Of a stretch of 40,236 nt of DNA, positions 1-7,194 are shown one piece after another (within the stretch, counting starts at the first letter, position 1; every line of letters begins with the position of its first letter). Both the position numbers and the translations under genes were made by a program. The stretch spans positions 1 through 40,236 of the forward strand of contig JAFSXJ010000013.1 in NCBI GenBank assembly GCA_017444065.1, read 5' to 3'. This stretch comes from Paludibacteraceae bacterium (GTDB lineage Bacteria > Bacteroidota > Bacteroidia > Bacteroidales > Paludibacteraceae). The notes under the pieces were generated by a model. It worked only from the letters and a program-made list of their open reading frames with translations. It did no database searches and had not been told where the DNA came from.

Positions 1-2
1 AT

Positions 3-130
3 CTGGAAGGTAACATCTATGCGTTTGATAGCACAACAATTGACCTTTGTCTATCGCTCTTTGAATGGGCACATTTCAGAAGAAAGAAAGGTGGCATCAA
101 GGTGCATACATTGTTTGATGTGGAGGCTGG
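3..130 (+). mobile_element. IS4-type transposase fragment (5' and 3' truncated)
   Basis: Frame 3 is open from the left edge and encodes a stretch matching the DDE core of IS4-type (DUF4372-linked) transposases common in Bacteroidales. The visible signature is YAFDSTTIDLC followed by FEWAHFRRKKGGIKVHT. The first D lies in the expected DST motif of the catalytic core. The match ends near the codons for FDVEA at about 117-130, where the reading frame runs on into unrelated ATPase sequence. Only about 42 codons are present, so this is a broken remnant. The rest of the element, if any, lies left of the window. The family call is recognition from memory. Confidence 0.6.
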
Positions 131-469
131 TGTGCCGACATCATTGCTGCTCTCCACAGTGCCTGTGGATAACACATTCATGGGAGCAATAGCCGAGAAC
201 TACGTGGCGTGGCTCAAGCTTTGGCTGCGAGGCAGATTCCGCTATATTATTGGCGGAACAGTAATACAGCCGAACTGGATTTCCTATGGCAACAGGACGC
301 CAGAATTATTCCTGTTGAAGTAAAGAAAGGTATGCATACGCGCGCAAAAAGCATGAATCAGTTCCGTTTGACATACCATCCGGAGATTGCAATCAAAATC
401 TCTCAAAAGAATTTCGGATTGGAAGAAGGAATTCGCTCAATTCCTTTCTACGCAGTCTTTTGTATGTAA
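117..469 (+). pseudogene. C-terminal remnant of an AAA/DUF4143 ATPase, frameshifted
   Basis: The end of a DUF4143-type ATPase can be read in two frames. Frame 3 gives AGVPTSLLLST, then GAIAENYVA up to about position 209. Frame 2 then continues with AQALAARQIPLYYW, a TAELDF motif and IPVEVKKG to the stop at 469. The ELDF and EVKK residues match the PD-(D/E)xK-like core typical of DUF4143 C-termini. The break is explained by a 5-bp tandem duplication (GTGGC GTGGC) at about 204-213, which shifts the frame. The N-terminal AAA domain is missing and is replaced by transposase sequence. The stop codon directly abuts the stop of the convergent gene at 470. The remnant is certainly broken; the family assignment is fairly sure. 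Confidence 0.7.
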
Positions 470-1624
470 TTACTCCGCAGAAATCAACTCAATCTTCGTC
501 AGCGTGAAGCCTACGCCGCTAAGGACGAAGCCGCGTGTCTTGACCTCGTCGAGGGCGGTGTCGTCGAACATGTAAACGACATCCGTGCCGTCCAGCGGAT
601 ACCAGACAGGTTCGGGTGCGCCGGTCAACTCGCCCCAGGTCTTGGCGTTGCGCAGGGAGAGCTGCGGCGAGATGCCTGCTGCTTTGGCGGTCGGGTCAAT
701 CTTGTAGGAGATGATCAGCACGTCATTGGCAGTACACTCCTGAAACGGTGCAGCGTTGATCTTCAGGTTGCCGCTCCAGTCGTTGGGGAACGCCCGTTCG
801 CCGTGGAAGATCTCGCCGGGCTGCAGCACGTACTCACGCGGAGCACGCTGCGCAGCAGAATAGTCTTCGCTCACCTCGCCCACGAACTGCACGATACCTA
901 TGCCCGTGAGCATGTACCCCTTGCCACCGACGCGCATGGCGACGTTGCCGCCTGTACCGGCGAGGGCAAGCTTGAGCAGGGGAGCCTTTTCGTTGATGTA
1001 CCACGTGTAGTTGTCGCCGCCGACGGGTACGCCATCCACCGACGGGTCAATAGCGTTCCATGTGAAGTCCATCAGTTTGGCACTCGCGCCGTCTTTCACC
1101 TTGCTGATATGCAGCCTGAGACCGTCACCTTCGCGCAACGTGGCGAAGCATTGCCCGGGAATCTCGGCATTGGCACTCCAGTCATCTTTCATCACAACCG
1201 CCGGTCCGTTCCAGACCATCGTCTCACGGTAGTCCTCGGCGCTACTGAGCGTGACCTGCAGGATGCGGTAGTCATGTCCGCCGATGGCTATGCCGTGCTC
1301 GCGGGCAATGGCGATGATATCCTCGGTGAGCGTCATACGGAACGGTCCGCTGATGCCGAAGTAGCCGTACTCGGGTGCCACGCCCTGCCATGTCTTCGGG
1401 TGCTGGAACGCTCCTTGCGCCGTCCGCTTGGCGTTGTCGTTATACACGGTGAGGATGTCGCCTGCCTTGGTATCTGCAAAGTGCCGCGCCTCCAGCACGA
1501 TATTGTCCTTCCACGCCTTGCCTATCGTCTTCGGCCCGATGAGGATGGTGCGCTCAATGGCGTGAGCGGGAACAAGGAACAGGGAGCAGAGAACAAGAAC
1601 GGATATGTAGCGGAGATGTGTCAT
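470..1624 (-). CDS. Secreted protein of three tandem beta-rich repeats, possibly carbohydrate-binding
   Basis: A 384-residue secreted protein. The ATG at 1624 is preferred because the upstream ATG at 1651 lies inside the -7 promoter box. An N-terminal signal peptide (LRYISVLVLCSLFLVPAHA) is clear. The mature part contains three related segments of roughly 100-120 residues (about 25-125, 130-255 and 265-384). Each runs from a Trp-containing start through a GD.L motif, then an FQ or FTW segment, to a closing glycine-rich strand such as GIAIGGHDY, GYMLTGIGI or GFVLSGVGFTL. This layout resembles jelly-roll carbohydrate-binding modules, but no catalytic motif or named family is recognised. Its promoter shares a 35-bp element with the GH26 mannanase gene at 18539-19651, so a role in handling mannan or a related glycan is inferred. 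Confidence 0.75.
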   Translation of the reverse strand: MTHLRYISVLVLCSLFLVPAHAIERTILIGPKTIGKAWKDNIVLEARHFADTKAGDILTVYNDNAKRTAQGAFQHPKTWQGVAPEYGYFGISGPFRMTLTEDIIAIAREHGIAIGGHDYRILQVTLSSAEDYRETMVWNGPAVVMKDDWSANAEIPGQCFATLREGDGLRLHISKVKDGASAKLMDFTWNAIDPSVDGVPVGGDNYTWYINEKAPLLKLALAGTGGNVAMRVGGKGYMLTGIGIVQFVGEVSEDYSAAQRAPREYVLQPGEIFHGERAFPNDWSGNLKINAAPFQECTANDVLIISYKIDPTAKAAGISPQLSLRNAKTWGELTGAPEPVWYPLDGTDVVYMFDDTALDEVKTRGFVLSGVGFTLTKIELISAE

Positions 1625-1648
1625 GGCTTTCAGTTTTGTATTCGAGTG

Positions 1649-1700
1649 CAAAATTACAAAAAATGTGCCACTTTTGCTGACACAATTTTAGCAAATGCTA
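1649..1700 (-). promoter_or_regulatory. Promoter with 35-bp element shared with the GH26 gene
   Basis: On the minus strand a -7 box TAATTTTG lies at 1649-1656, about 25 bp before the chosen ATG. Nine bases upstream of it starts a 35-bp element (1666-1700) with the cores TAGCATTTG, GTGTCAGCA and GTGGCA. It matches 29 of 35 positions at 19692-19726, with the same 9-bp spacing. The -33 position reads TCAG rather than TTTG in both promoters, which fits activator-dependent promoters. The binding protein is unknown; the AraC regulator at 19745-20629 is a candidate. Confidence 0.7.
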
Positions 1701-1756
1701 TACCATCCGGCATAATTATAGATCTTTCTGTTCCATGAATATGTCTAATTGGTTTG

Positions 1757-3046
1757 TCATGGTTTCAGGCAGCCTATGGGCACGACGTATATACCGTCTT
1801 CACGGCGATATGCATATTGCCCTCCAGTCAGAATCATAAGGAACGTAGGGGCCTGCATTCTCTGCAGGTCTATGTCATGGGCTAAAGCCAGCAGGTTTTT
1901 AGCTGCAGCTTCCTCTTCAACCATTCCCAATTTCACCTCCACAGCTGCCCAACGCTTATCATGCAAGGCAACCACCAAATCACATTCCAATCCGTTTTTG
2001 TCATGATAATGGAATATCTCGCCATCATTTGCCTGTGCATATACTCGCAGGTCGCGAGCACACAAATCTTCGAACAGGAAGCCAAACGTATTGAAATCTT
2101 TTAGTAGTCCTACGGGGCTGACACGCATTAACGCGGCAGCGATACTGGGATCTACAAAATGCCGTTTGGCAGATGTTCTGATTGCCGTCCTGGAGCGCAA
2201 TGCCGGTGACCATGCCAGAACATCATCCACCATAAATATCCGCCGGAGTGCTGACATATATGCTGCAAACGTATTGGCTGCGATGGTTTGGTCAGTTGCG
2301 CGAACATCCGCCATGATTGTTTCATTGGAAGCCATGGTGGAGATGTTCCGCGCGTATGACTCCAATAGCCGTCTTACCCGCAGAGGATTTTTCTCAACTC
2401 CATCTACACGGTGAATATCAAAGTTTATGACTTCCTCTACATAGTTTCGCGCTGTCCGCAGTGCCACCCGCTCAGAAAGACTTATGCTTGCCGGCCATCC
2501 GCCCCGGCAAATGGCATACGCGAGACGTTCAATACTCAAGTCAGATGTTTCTGCGATATCCGGCTGCTCGTCGAACAACGAGCGCAGGCTCACCTTGCCG
2601 TTTGACTCTTCGGACTCCCATAGCGACATCGGACGCATCCGTAACGGAGCTATACGCCCTACACCCGTATGCAGTCGTCGTTCGTCATCCGGAGCACCCT
2701 CATCCTCTCTCGGAACGGCTGAACCTGTCAAAATAAACTGCCCTGTCTCCCCACGCATGTCAACAGCAAAACGCACAGCATCCCACAGGACAGGAGCCTC
2801 TTCCCACTCGTCAATCAACCGGGGAACAGCGCCATCCAGCAGCAGGGAAGGTTTGGAGGCTGCAATCTGTTTGTAGCGCTTGGAATTGTCCCTATCCTGC
2901 ATAAACAAGGCACTTTGCGCAGCTTTACGTGCCGTATAAGTCTTACCGCACCATTTTGCGCCCTCTATCAGCACCGCACCTGATGCCTCTAATTGCTCTT
3001 GTAATTCTATGTCACAAATGCGCGATTTGTAGTTTTTTACTTCCAT
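1757..3046 (-). CDS. AAA family ATPase with C-terminal DUF4143 domain (copy A)
   Basis: A 429-residue orphan ATPase. The Walker A motif is GAKWCGKT near residue 34, Walker B is PRLIDEW, and a sensor-like ILTGSA follows. The C-terminal half carries the DUF4143 domain with a nuclease-like core (NGLECDLVV, then AAVEVKLG). The ATG at 3046 is chosen because the next upstream ATG (3085) would precede the transcription start. It aligns along its whole length with the divergent gene at 3481-4764, and both end in QYAY.REDG, VVPIGCL and P. Proteins of this type are abundant and scattered in Bacteroidales genomes, and their cellular role is not established. No partner gene is evident. The family call is secure; the function is unknown. 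Confidence 0.85.
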   Translation of the reverse strand: MEVKNYKSRICDIELQEQLEASGAVLIEGAKWCGKTYTARKAAQSALFMQDRDNSKRYKQIAASKPSLLLDGAVPRLIDEWEEAPVLWDAVRFAVDMRGETGQFILTGSAVPREDEGAPDDERRLHTGVGRIAPLRMRPMSLWESEESNGKVSLRSLFDEQPDIAETSDLSIERLAYAICRGGWPASISLSERVALRTARNYVEEVINFDIHRVDGVEKNPLRVRRLLESYARNISTMASNETIMADVRATDQTIAANTFAAYMSALRRIFMVDDVLAWSPALRSRTAIRTSAKRHFVDPSIAAALMRVSPVGLLKDFNTFGFLFEDLCARDLRVYAQANDGEIFHYHDKNGLECDLVVALHDKRWAAVEVKLGMVEEEAAAKNLLALAHDIDLQRMQAPTFLMILTGGQYAYRREDGIYVVPIGCLKP

Positions 3047-3074
3047 AGTACAAATGTTTTTCTGGTTTGCGTTG

Positions 3075-3106
3075 CAAAGATACAAAAAATAAATGAATTA
3101 TGCAAA
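3075..3106 (-). promoter_or_regulatory. Promoter of ATPase copy A
   Basis: On the minus strand, TTTG (3103-3106), a 20-bp spacer and TATCTTTG (3075-3082) match the Bacteroidota housekeeping consensus exactly. Transcription would start near 3068, giving a leader of about 20 nt. The promoter is almost identical to that of copy B, including the CAACG that follows the -7 box. Confidence 0.8.
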
Positions 3107-3165
3107 TTTTCCACAAAGAAAATGATGTTTAACTGATAAAAATGTCAATGTTTTTTAAGTTTTAT

Positions 3166-3223
3166 TGACAATTTTGGCATGATTTTACTGACAATTTTGG
3201 AGCAGAATGACTGACAACTTTGG
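3166..3223. repeat. Three direct repeats with an exact 23-bp period
   Basis: TGACAATTTTGG occurs at 3166-3177 and 3189-3200, and TGACAACTTTGG at 3212-3223, spaced exactly 23 bp apart. A degenerate fourth copy (TGTCAATGTTTT) lies one period earlier at 3143. Regularly spaced repeats of this kind are found at the ends of IS21-like elements or as iteron-like protein binding sites. No transposase is adjacent, so the origin is open. Confidence 0.7.
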
Positions 3224-3246
3224 CCATATTAAAGGGAATTACCCTT

Positions 3247-3305
3247 GATGTTGCTTCGAAAACGGCCGCATAATGACCGCTGAACGAAGCGACAATGGCT
3301 CGACT
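3247..3305 (+). repeat. 59-bp direct repeat, left copy
   Basis: This 59-bp sequence begins GATGTTGCTTCGAAAACGG and ends GGCTCGACT. It recurs at 4847-4905 in the same orientation with 51 of 59 positions identical and no gaps. The two copies start exactly 1600 bp apart and bracket ATPase copy B with its promoter. The rest of 3224-3423 holds no gene that I can support. Confidence 0.75.
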
Positions 3306-3423
3306 TCGCCGTGGGAGAGACAATTTCCTTGGCCAAGAAGTTCATTTCTCAACTTGCGGAATGAAATATCTACAAATCGCTGAATGGATTTTCCGTAAAT
3401 TACTGAATTTTTTTGCAAAAATA

Positions 3424-3455
3424 TTTGCATATGTCATTTATTTTTACTATCTTTG
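3424..3455 (+). promoter_or_regulatory. Promoter of ATPase copy B
   Basis: TTTG (3424-3427), a 20-bp spacer and TATCTTTG (3448-3455) match the Bacteroidota consensus. The ATG lies 25 bp after the -7 box. The spacer and the bases after the -7 box are nearly the same as in the copy A promoter. Confidence 0.8.
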
Positions 3456-3480
3456 CAACGGAATTTAATAGAGCTATTTT

Positions 3481-4764
3481 ATGGTTGATAAAAAGGACTA
3501 CATAAAACGCATTGCGGATGATTTGTTGGCGTTGCAGTTAGAAGCTGCCGGAGTGGTGGTAGTAGAAGGCGCCAAATGGTGTGGTAAATCGACTACTGCC
3601 GAACGACAGGCAGCCAGTATGATACGCATGGATGATCCTAAGCGCAAGAAAGAGTATTTACAATTGGCACAAACAGATGTGGAAGAGTTGCTGGTCGGTG
3701 ATACCCCACGTCTGATTGATGAGTGGCAAAAGACGCCGCAAGTATGGGATGCTTGTCGCTACATAGTGGATTCACGCAGCGAGGACGGACAGTTCATCCT
3801 TACCGGTAGCGCCGAGCCAGTCGATTCGTCTCAATTGTCACACACCGGCACAGGGCGCGTAGGATGGGTGAAGATGCGTCCGATGACGCTTTGGGAGTCG
3901 GGGGAATCAAGCGGTAAGATATCTATTGCCCAACTATTTGAAGACGGGTTCAAGGCATCGGCAGCAAAGGAGTTCACTCTGCGTGAGATATGCTACCTTA
4001 TATGCCGGGGCGGTTGGCCTAAAGCCATCGGCAAAACCGAACGAGTAGCTTTGCGTCAGGCTTATAACTATGTAGATGCTGTTGCCAAGCGCGAGATCAT
4101 TGAAGTTGATGAAGTGAACCGCAGCGAATCCAACACGCGCCGTCTGCTGCGCAGTTATGCGCGGCATCAAGGGACACAAGCCAGCAAAGGCACTATCGCA
4201 GCAGATATGCTAAGTTCTGATGGACAAGGCATGGATGATAACACCATAGCATCCTATCTAAAGGCCCTAAAGAAGATTTTCGTAATAGAGGATATGGAAG
4301 CATGGAATCCTAATCTCCGCAGTAAAGCCGCAATCCGCACTTCTGACACGCGATATTTTGTGGACCCAAGTATTGCAACGGCTGCACTCGGCATCGGACC
4401 AGCAGATTTGATGAAAGACCTTAATACATTAGGTTTGTTATTTGAGACGCTTGTGGTACGGGATTTGCGTGTGTATGCCGAAGCCAATGACGGACAGGTA
4501 TTCCATTATCGTGACAGCAATGGTCTGGAGTGCGACAGCGTCATTCATTTGCGGAACGGGCACTATGGTCTGGTTGAGATTAAATTAGGAGGTGAGATGC
4601 TTATTGAAGAGGGGGCTGCTAATCTGAATTCTCTTGCTGATAAAATTGATACATCCAAAATGTATGCACCATCTTTCAAGATGATTATTACAGCGGTAGG
4701 GCAATATGCATATTGTCGCGAAGATGGAGTATGTGTTGTCCCCATTGGATGCTTACGCCCATAG
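3481..4764 (+). CDS. AAA family ATPase with C-terminal DUF4143 domain (copy B)
   Basis: A 427-residue paralogue of the divergent gene at 1757-3046. Walker A is GAKWCGKST, Walker B is PRLIDEW, the sensor region is ILTGSAEP, and a CRGGWPKAI segment follows. The DUF4143 C-terminus shows NGLECDSVI and GLVEIKLGG, the same nuclease-like core as copy A. Copy A has ECDL where this copy has ECDS; both keep the acidic residue. The two genes share promoters as well as coding sequence, so a duplication that included the regulatory region is likely. Direct 59-bp repeats flank this copy. The biological role of the family is unknown. Confidence 0.85.
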   Translation: MVDKKDYIKRIADDLLALQLEAAGVVVVEGAKWCGKSTTAERQAASMIRMDDPKRKKEYLQLAQTDVEELLVGDTPRLIDEWQKTPQVWDACRYIVDSRSEDGQFILTGSAEPVDSSQLSHTGTGRVGWVKMRPMTLWESGESSGKISIAQLFEDGFKASAAKEFTLREICYLICRGGWPKAIGKTERVALRQAYNYVDAVAKREIIEVDEVNRSESNTRRLLRSYARHQGTQASKGTIAADMLSSDGQGMDDNTIASYLKALKKIFVIEDMEAWNPNLRSKAAIRTSDTRYFVDPSIATAALGIGPADLMKDLNTLGLLFETLVVRDLRVYAEANDGQVFHYRDSNGLECDSVIHLRNGHYGLVEIKLGGEMLIEEGAANLNSLADKIDTSKMYAPSFKMIITAVGQYAYCREDGVCVVPIGCLRP

Positions 4765-4846
4765 CGTCATAATTTTCGTAAAAACCAATACACTTATCCT
4801 ACGGTGACGTCCACGATGATCCCGAAATGGTCGCGAATAATGACTC

Positions 4847-4905
4847 GATGTTGCTTCGAAAACGGACGCACAATGACCGCAGGACGGACCGACTACGGCT
4901 CGACT
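4847..4905 (+). repeat. 59-bp direct repeat, right copy
   Basis: Second copy of the 59-bp sequence found at 3247-3305, in the same orientation with 8 substitutions. It lies about 80 bp after the stop codon of ATPase copy B. Confidence 0.75.
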
Positions 4906-4974
4906 ATTGACAACTATTCTGCATTTAACGATTTCGCCTATGTGCTGAAACTGATCTTGAATCGTCCTTGGGTT

Positions 4975-5007
4975 TATGTTATGCTTATGTTATGCTTATG
5001 TTATGCT
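4975..5007. repeat. Tandem repeat, 3 x 11 bp
   Basis: The unit TATGTTATGCT occurs three times head to tail without a mismatch, inside the gene-poor stretch after ATPase copy B. Confidence 0.9.
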
Positions 5008-5384
5008 GTTAAACCTTTCCTTTTCCGAGGTGGTCAACAATTACCAAAATTATCAACAATTCAAGGTCGTCATGAATTGAGTAAACCCTAGGATAACTCC
5101 TTGTTCCGTCGTCGTCAATTCATGCTTTATTTCACCTCTTGCCCCTGGAGAGGGTAGGTATTGCCGTAACGGAGGATGAGGAACTGGCGATGAAGTGGCT
5201 ATTTGAAGGTCGTTATGCGTTCGGCGATGCGACGGACGGTGGAGCAGCGATCATAGTCGGCAATGTCGCACGGGAAGTTCTGTGGGGCTTGGAAGATGAG
5301 CAGACTGGTGCATTGCGGATTATTCTCATAGAAAAGTGATTGTCTTCCCTGCAACAGTGAGGGCGAAAAGGATGTTTGGAATTA
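5008..5384. other. Gene-poor stretch, possible decayed coding sequence
   Basis: I see no gene I can support between 4765 and 5384. A plus-strand frame of 66 codons (5139-5339) and a minus-strand frame without a start codon (about 5377 down to 5199, reading through ADYDRCSTVRRIAERI) both look somewhat protein-like. Neither belongs to a family I recognise. The minus-strand frame may be the tail of a degraded gene. The rest holds the repeats listed separately. Confidence 0.35.
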
Positions 5385-5780
5385 TCATAAATGGGCAGGA
5401 GTATAAGTTCGTTGTTTGTAGTTGGTGCTTCTTACTTTTCCGGTGGTTTGGGAGATGTTGCCGTTGTAGTCGTAGGTCAGGTATAAGCCGCCGACTCGGT
5501 TGACGCGACCGAAGGAGTCATACGAGATATAAATATCCCCAATGCAGGTCACTTGTCCGTAGTAGTTGTAGGAGATATAGGTGCTGCCTACACAGGTCAC
5601 ACGGCCTTCATAATCGCGGCTGATGTGGTCGCCCTCGAACATTGAATAGGCGAACTCGCCACTTGGCGCATACACCACGAACTCCCGTCCTTGTCGGTCA
5701 TTGAAACGGATGCCCATGCTCTGAGCAAAGCATCCGATGCTTATGAGGCATAATAGTGCAATAGATAAAAACTTTTTCAT
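5385..5780 (-). CDS. Small secreted protein with YISYD-type repeats
   Basis: A 131-residue protein. The ATG at 5780 starts a clear signal peptide (KKFLSIALLCLISIGCFA). The mature part contains about four tandem units of 18-20 residues with a G.V..IG..YISYD pattern: RVTCVGSTYISYN, QVTCIGDIYISYD, RVNRVGGLYLTYD and a last unit ending YNGNISQTTG. The pattern recalls short YD/RHS-like beta repeats and suggests a small extracellular or periplasmic beta-structure. No enzyme motif is visible and I do not recognise a named family. No convincing -7 box was found upstream. The neighbours are gene-poor stretches, so context does not help. Confidence 0.65.
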   Translation of the reverse strand: MKKFLSIALLCLISIGCFAQSMGIRFNDRQGREFVVYAPSGEFAYSMFEGDHISRDYEGRVTCVGSTYISYNYYGQVTCIGDIYISYDSFGRVNRVGGLYLTYDYNGNISQTTGKVRSTNYKQRTYTPAHL

Positions 5781-5868
5781 AATCTTTAACACTGGTCCGT
5801 GTCGTGCGCAACTATTAAATTTATATTGCAGAGTTTTTCCGTCCTTTCTATATATAAATGCGCAAAAA

Positions 5869-5892
5869 GAGCCAAAAGTAACCTCTTGGCTC
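5869..5892. terminator. Inverted repeat, possible terminator
   Basis: GAGCCAA (5869-5875) and TTGGCTC (5886-5892) form a perfect 7-bp stem with a 10-base loop. On the minus strand it is followed by TTTTTGC, on the plus strand by GATTTTTC. There is no well-supported gene immediately upstream on either strand. Apart from this element and the promoter at 6146-6185, I see nothing in 5781-6203. Confidence 0.4.
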
Positions 5893-6145
5893 GATTTTTC
5901 TGGAAAAAAAATTGAAGACCTCATTCTTTGTCCCCATTACAGCAAAAATGAATTTTAGCGACGGCGAATTTGTGTTTTTGCCGTAGGAAAAATTCAAAAT
6001 CAAGGTAAAGGGCCACTGCTCCGAGTAGCTTCAATAAGATTCCAGAAAAGTCCGAAGTAAAAAAGTTGGCAGACGATGAACCCTCTTGAAATTAAATATA
6101 TACTTGTCAAATTGTAAAGAAATCAACAAAAAACGCATGTCATTT

Positions 6146-6185
6146 CACTTAAAAGTGTAATATTTCATTTTTTTTATTATCTTTG
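6146..6185 (+). promoter_or_regulatory. Toxin-antitoxin promoter with likely autoregulatory operator
   Basis: The -7 box TATCTTTG lies at 6178-6185, 18 bp before the ATG. No good TTTG is present at -33. Just upstream of that position is the near-palindrome CACTTAAAAGTG (6146-6157), placed where an antitoxin repressor commonly binds. Its use as an operator for the downstream XRE protein is inference. Confidence 0.5.
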
Positions 6186-6203
6186 TACTCAAATTCAAGA
6201 ATT

Positions 6204-6680
6204 ATGGAAAGAACTGCTAAAATTGTATCTGTTGCTCAATCGGACAACGTCGGCCTCTACTAGATTAGTTTTAATGGCGGCGAAACCGAATATCAAAAAT
6301 TCAGAGCCAAATTCAAAGAAAACGCCAAGCTCAACAAAGACTATCAGGAAATCCTATTCGCTATAGACCGAATCATTGCAAATGGCGCTTTTGAACGACA
6401 CTTTAGACGCGAAGGTAAATCCAAAGACAGAGTTGCAGCATTATCTGTTTATTCCAAGACATTAAGACTATACTGTTTGCGAATATCAGATCATATCCTA
6501 ATTGCTGGTAATGGCGGAAACAAAACAACCCGCACCTACGAAGAAGACAAAGAACTCAATGGTTACGTTATAGATCTGCAGAAGTTTGACGAGCTCCTGA
6601 AAGAAGCACAACAAAACGGCTCTATAACTATAGAGAAGAATGTAATAATCGGTATTGAAGAAACATCCTTTACATTATGA
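6204..6680 (+). pseudogene. Toxin-like gene of a type II TA pair with in-frame amber codon
   Basis: The frame starting at ATG 6204 encodes a 158-codon product interrupted by TAG at codon 20 (6261-6263). Otherwise it reads smoothly, with the pattern LRLYCLRISDHILIAGNGG followed by a TRTYEEDKEL segment. I recognise this as a common Bacteroidota toxin-like protein found in front of an XRE antitoxin, and a relation to the RelE/HigB group is possible. The stop at 6680 overlaps the antitoxin ATG by 4 bp (ATGA). No good start codon follows the amber codon in the next 200 bases, so the gene is probably inactivated. One substitution would restore it, so a sequencing error should be excluded. Promoter and antitoxin appear intact. 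Confidence 0.65.
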
Positions 6681-6949
6681 CAACTTTCTACGACAAAGAA
6701 TTGGAACAAGAGTTGAATGCCATACCGGCAGCAACACGCGAGTCCTATATGCTTGCCGATAAAATAGCAAGCAGGATTGAGTATGTCATGAAGGAAAAGA
6801 ATGTGAGCAAAAAGCAACTCGCTGAAAAGACTCACAAGAGGCCATCAGAGATAACCAAATGGTTAGCCGGCGGTCATAACTTCACATGCAAGACCATTGG
6901 ACTTATCCAGCAAGCATTAGGCGCTCCGCTGATAGAGGTGGCACACTGA
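6677..6949 (+). CDS. XRE-family HTH antitoxin
   Basis: A 90-residue protein with a helix-turn-helix at about residues 30-85 (IASRIEYVMKEKNVSKKQ, then LAEKTHKRPSEITKWLAGG). It is typical of the antitoxins that follow the toxin in HigBA-like pairs. The start overlaps the upstream stop by 4 bp, implying translational coupling. It should bind the toxin and repress the promoter at 6146-6185; both are inferred from family behaviour. A strong terminator follows within 10 bp, so the pair forms a two-gene unit. Since the toxin frame is broken, the antitoxin may now be a leftover or may act on another toxin. Confidence 0.75.
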   Translation: MTTFYDKELEQELNAIPAATRESYMLADKIASRIEYVMKEKNVSKKQLAEKTHKRPSEITKWLAGGHNFTCKTIGLIQQALGAPLIEVAH

Positions 6950-6957
6950 TAAATTAG

Positions 6958-6994
6958 CAACGACTCGCAAAACGCGAGTCGTTGTTGTTAGTTT
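6958..6994 (+). terminator. Intrinsic terminator of the TA operon
   Basis: A perfect 11-bp stem (6958-6968 with 6974-6984) closes a 5-base loop, and the 3' side runs into TTGTTAGTTT. It starts 8 bp after the antitoxin stop codon. Confidence 0.85.
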
Positions 6995-7031
6995 ATGCCC
7001 ATTTGATTATAGATGAGCATCTGCATGTCTG

Positions 7032-7154
7032 CTATAGTTTATTGAACAGATTGGTGATTTTCTCTTTTTGATATTTGGCGATGAGGTCTTTGTAGTCCTG
7101 GCGGGAGCGGCATGTATCTCGTCCTGTTACGCAGCCAATCACGAGTCGTTCGCA
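7032..7154 (-). pseudogene. C-terminal remnant of an unidentified gene
   Basis: A 40-codon minus-strand frame without a start codon reads ERLVIGCVTGRDTC, then RSRQDYKDLIAKYQKEKI and a short tail to the TAG stop at 7032. It has protein-like composition and looks like the tail of a longer protein. Upstream the frame is closed by TAA (7155-7157). I do not recognise the family. No other gene fits 6995-7194. Confidence 0.35.
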
Positions 7155-7194
7155 TTAGTTCTTACCGATACATTTCCGAACTCTCATCCTAACA

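Noticed and set aside
803-1738. Long plus-strand open frame opposite the secreted repeat protein
   Set aside because: It is antisense to a gene with signal peptide, repeats and promoter, and its composition reflects the GC-rich complementary strand.
4804-5091. 95-codon plus-strand frame after ATPase copy B
   Set aside because: It consists of the 59-bp repeat and the 11-bp tandem repeat and shows no family likeness.
5869-5879. TACTTTTG within the inverted repeat as a minus-strand promoter for the small secreted protein
   Set aside because: No -33 TTTG at the right distance and it overlaps a hairpin that more likely ends transcription.
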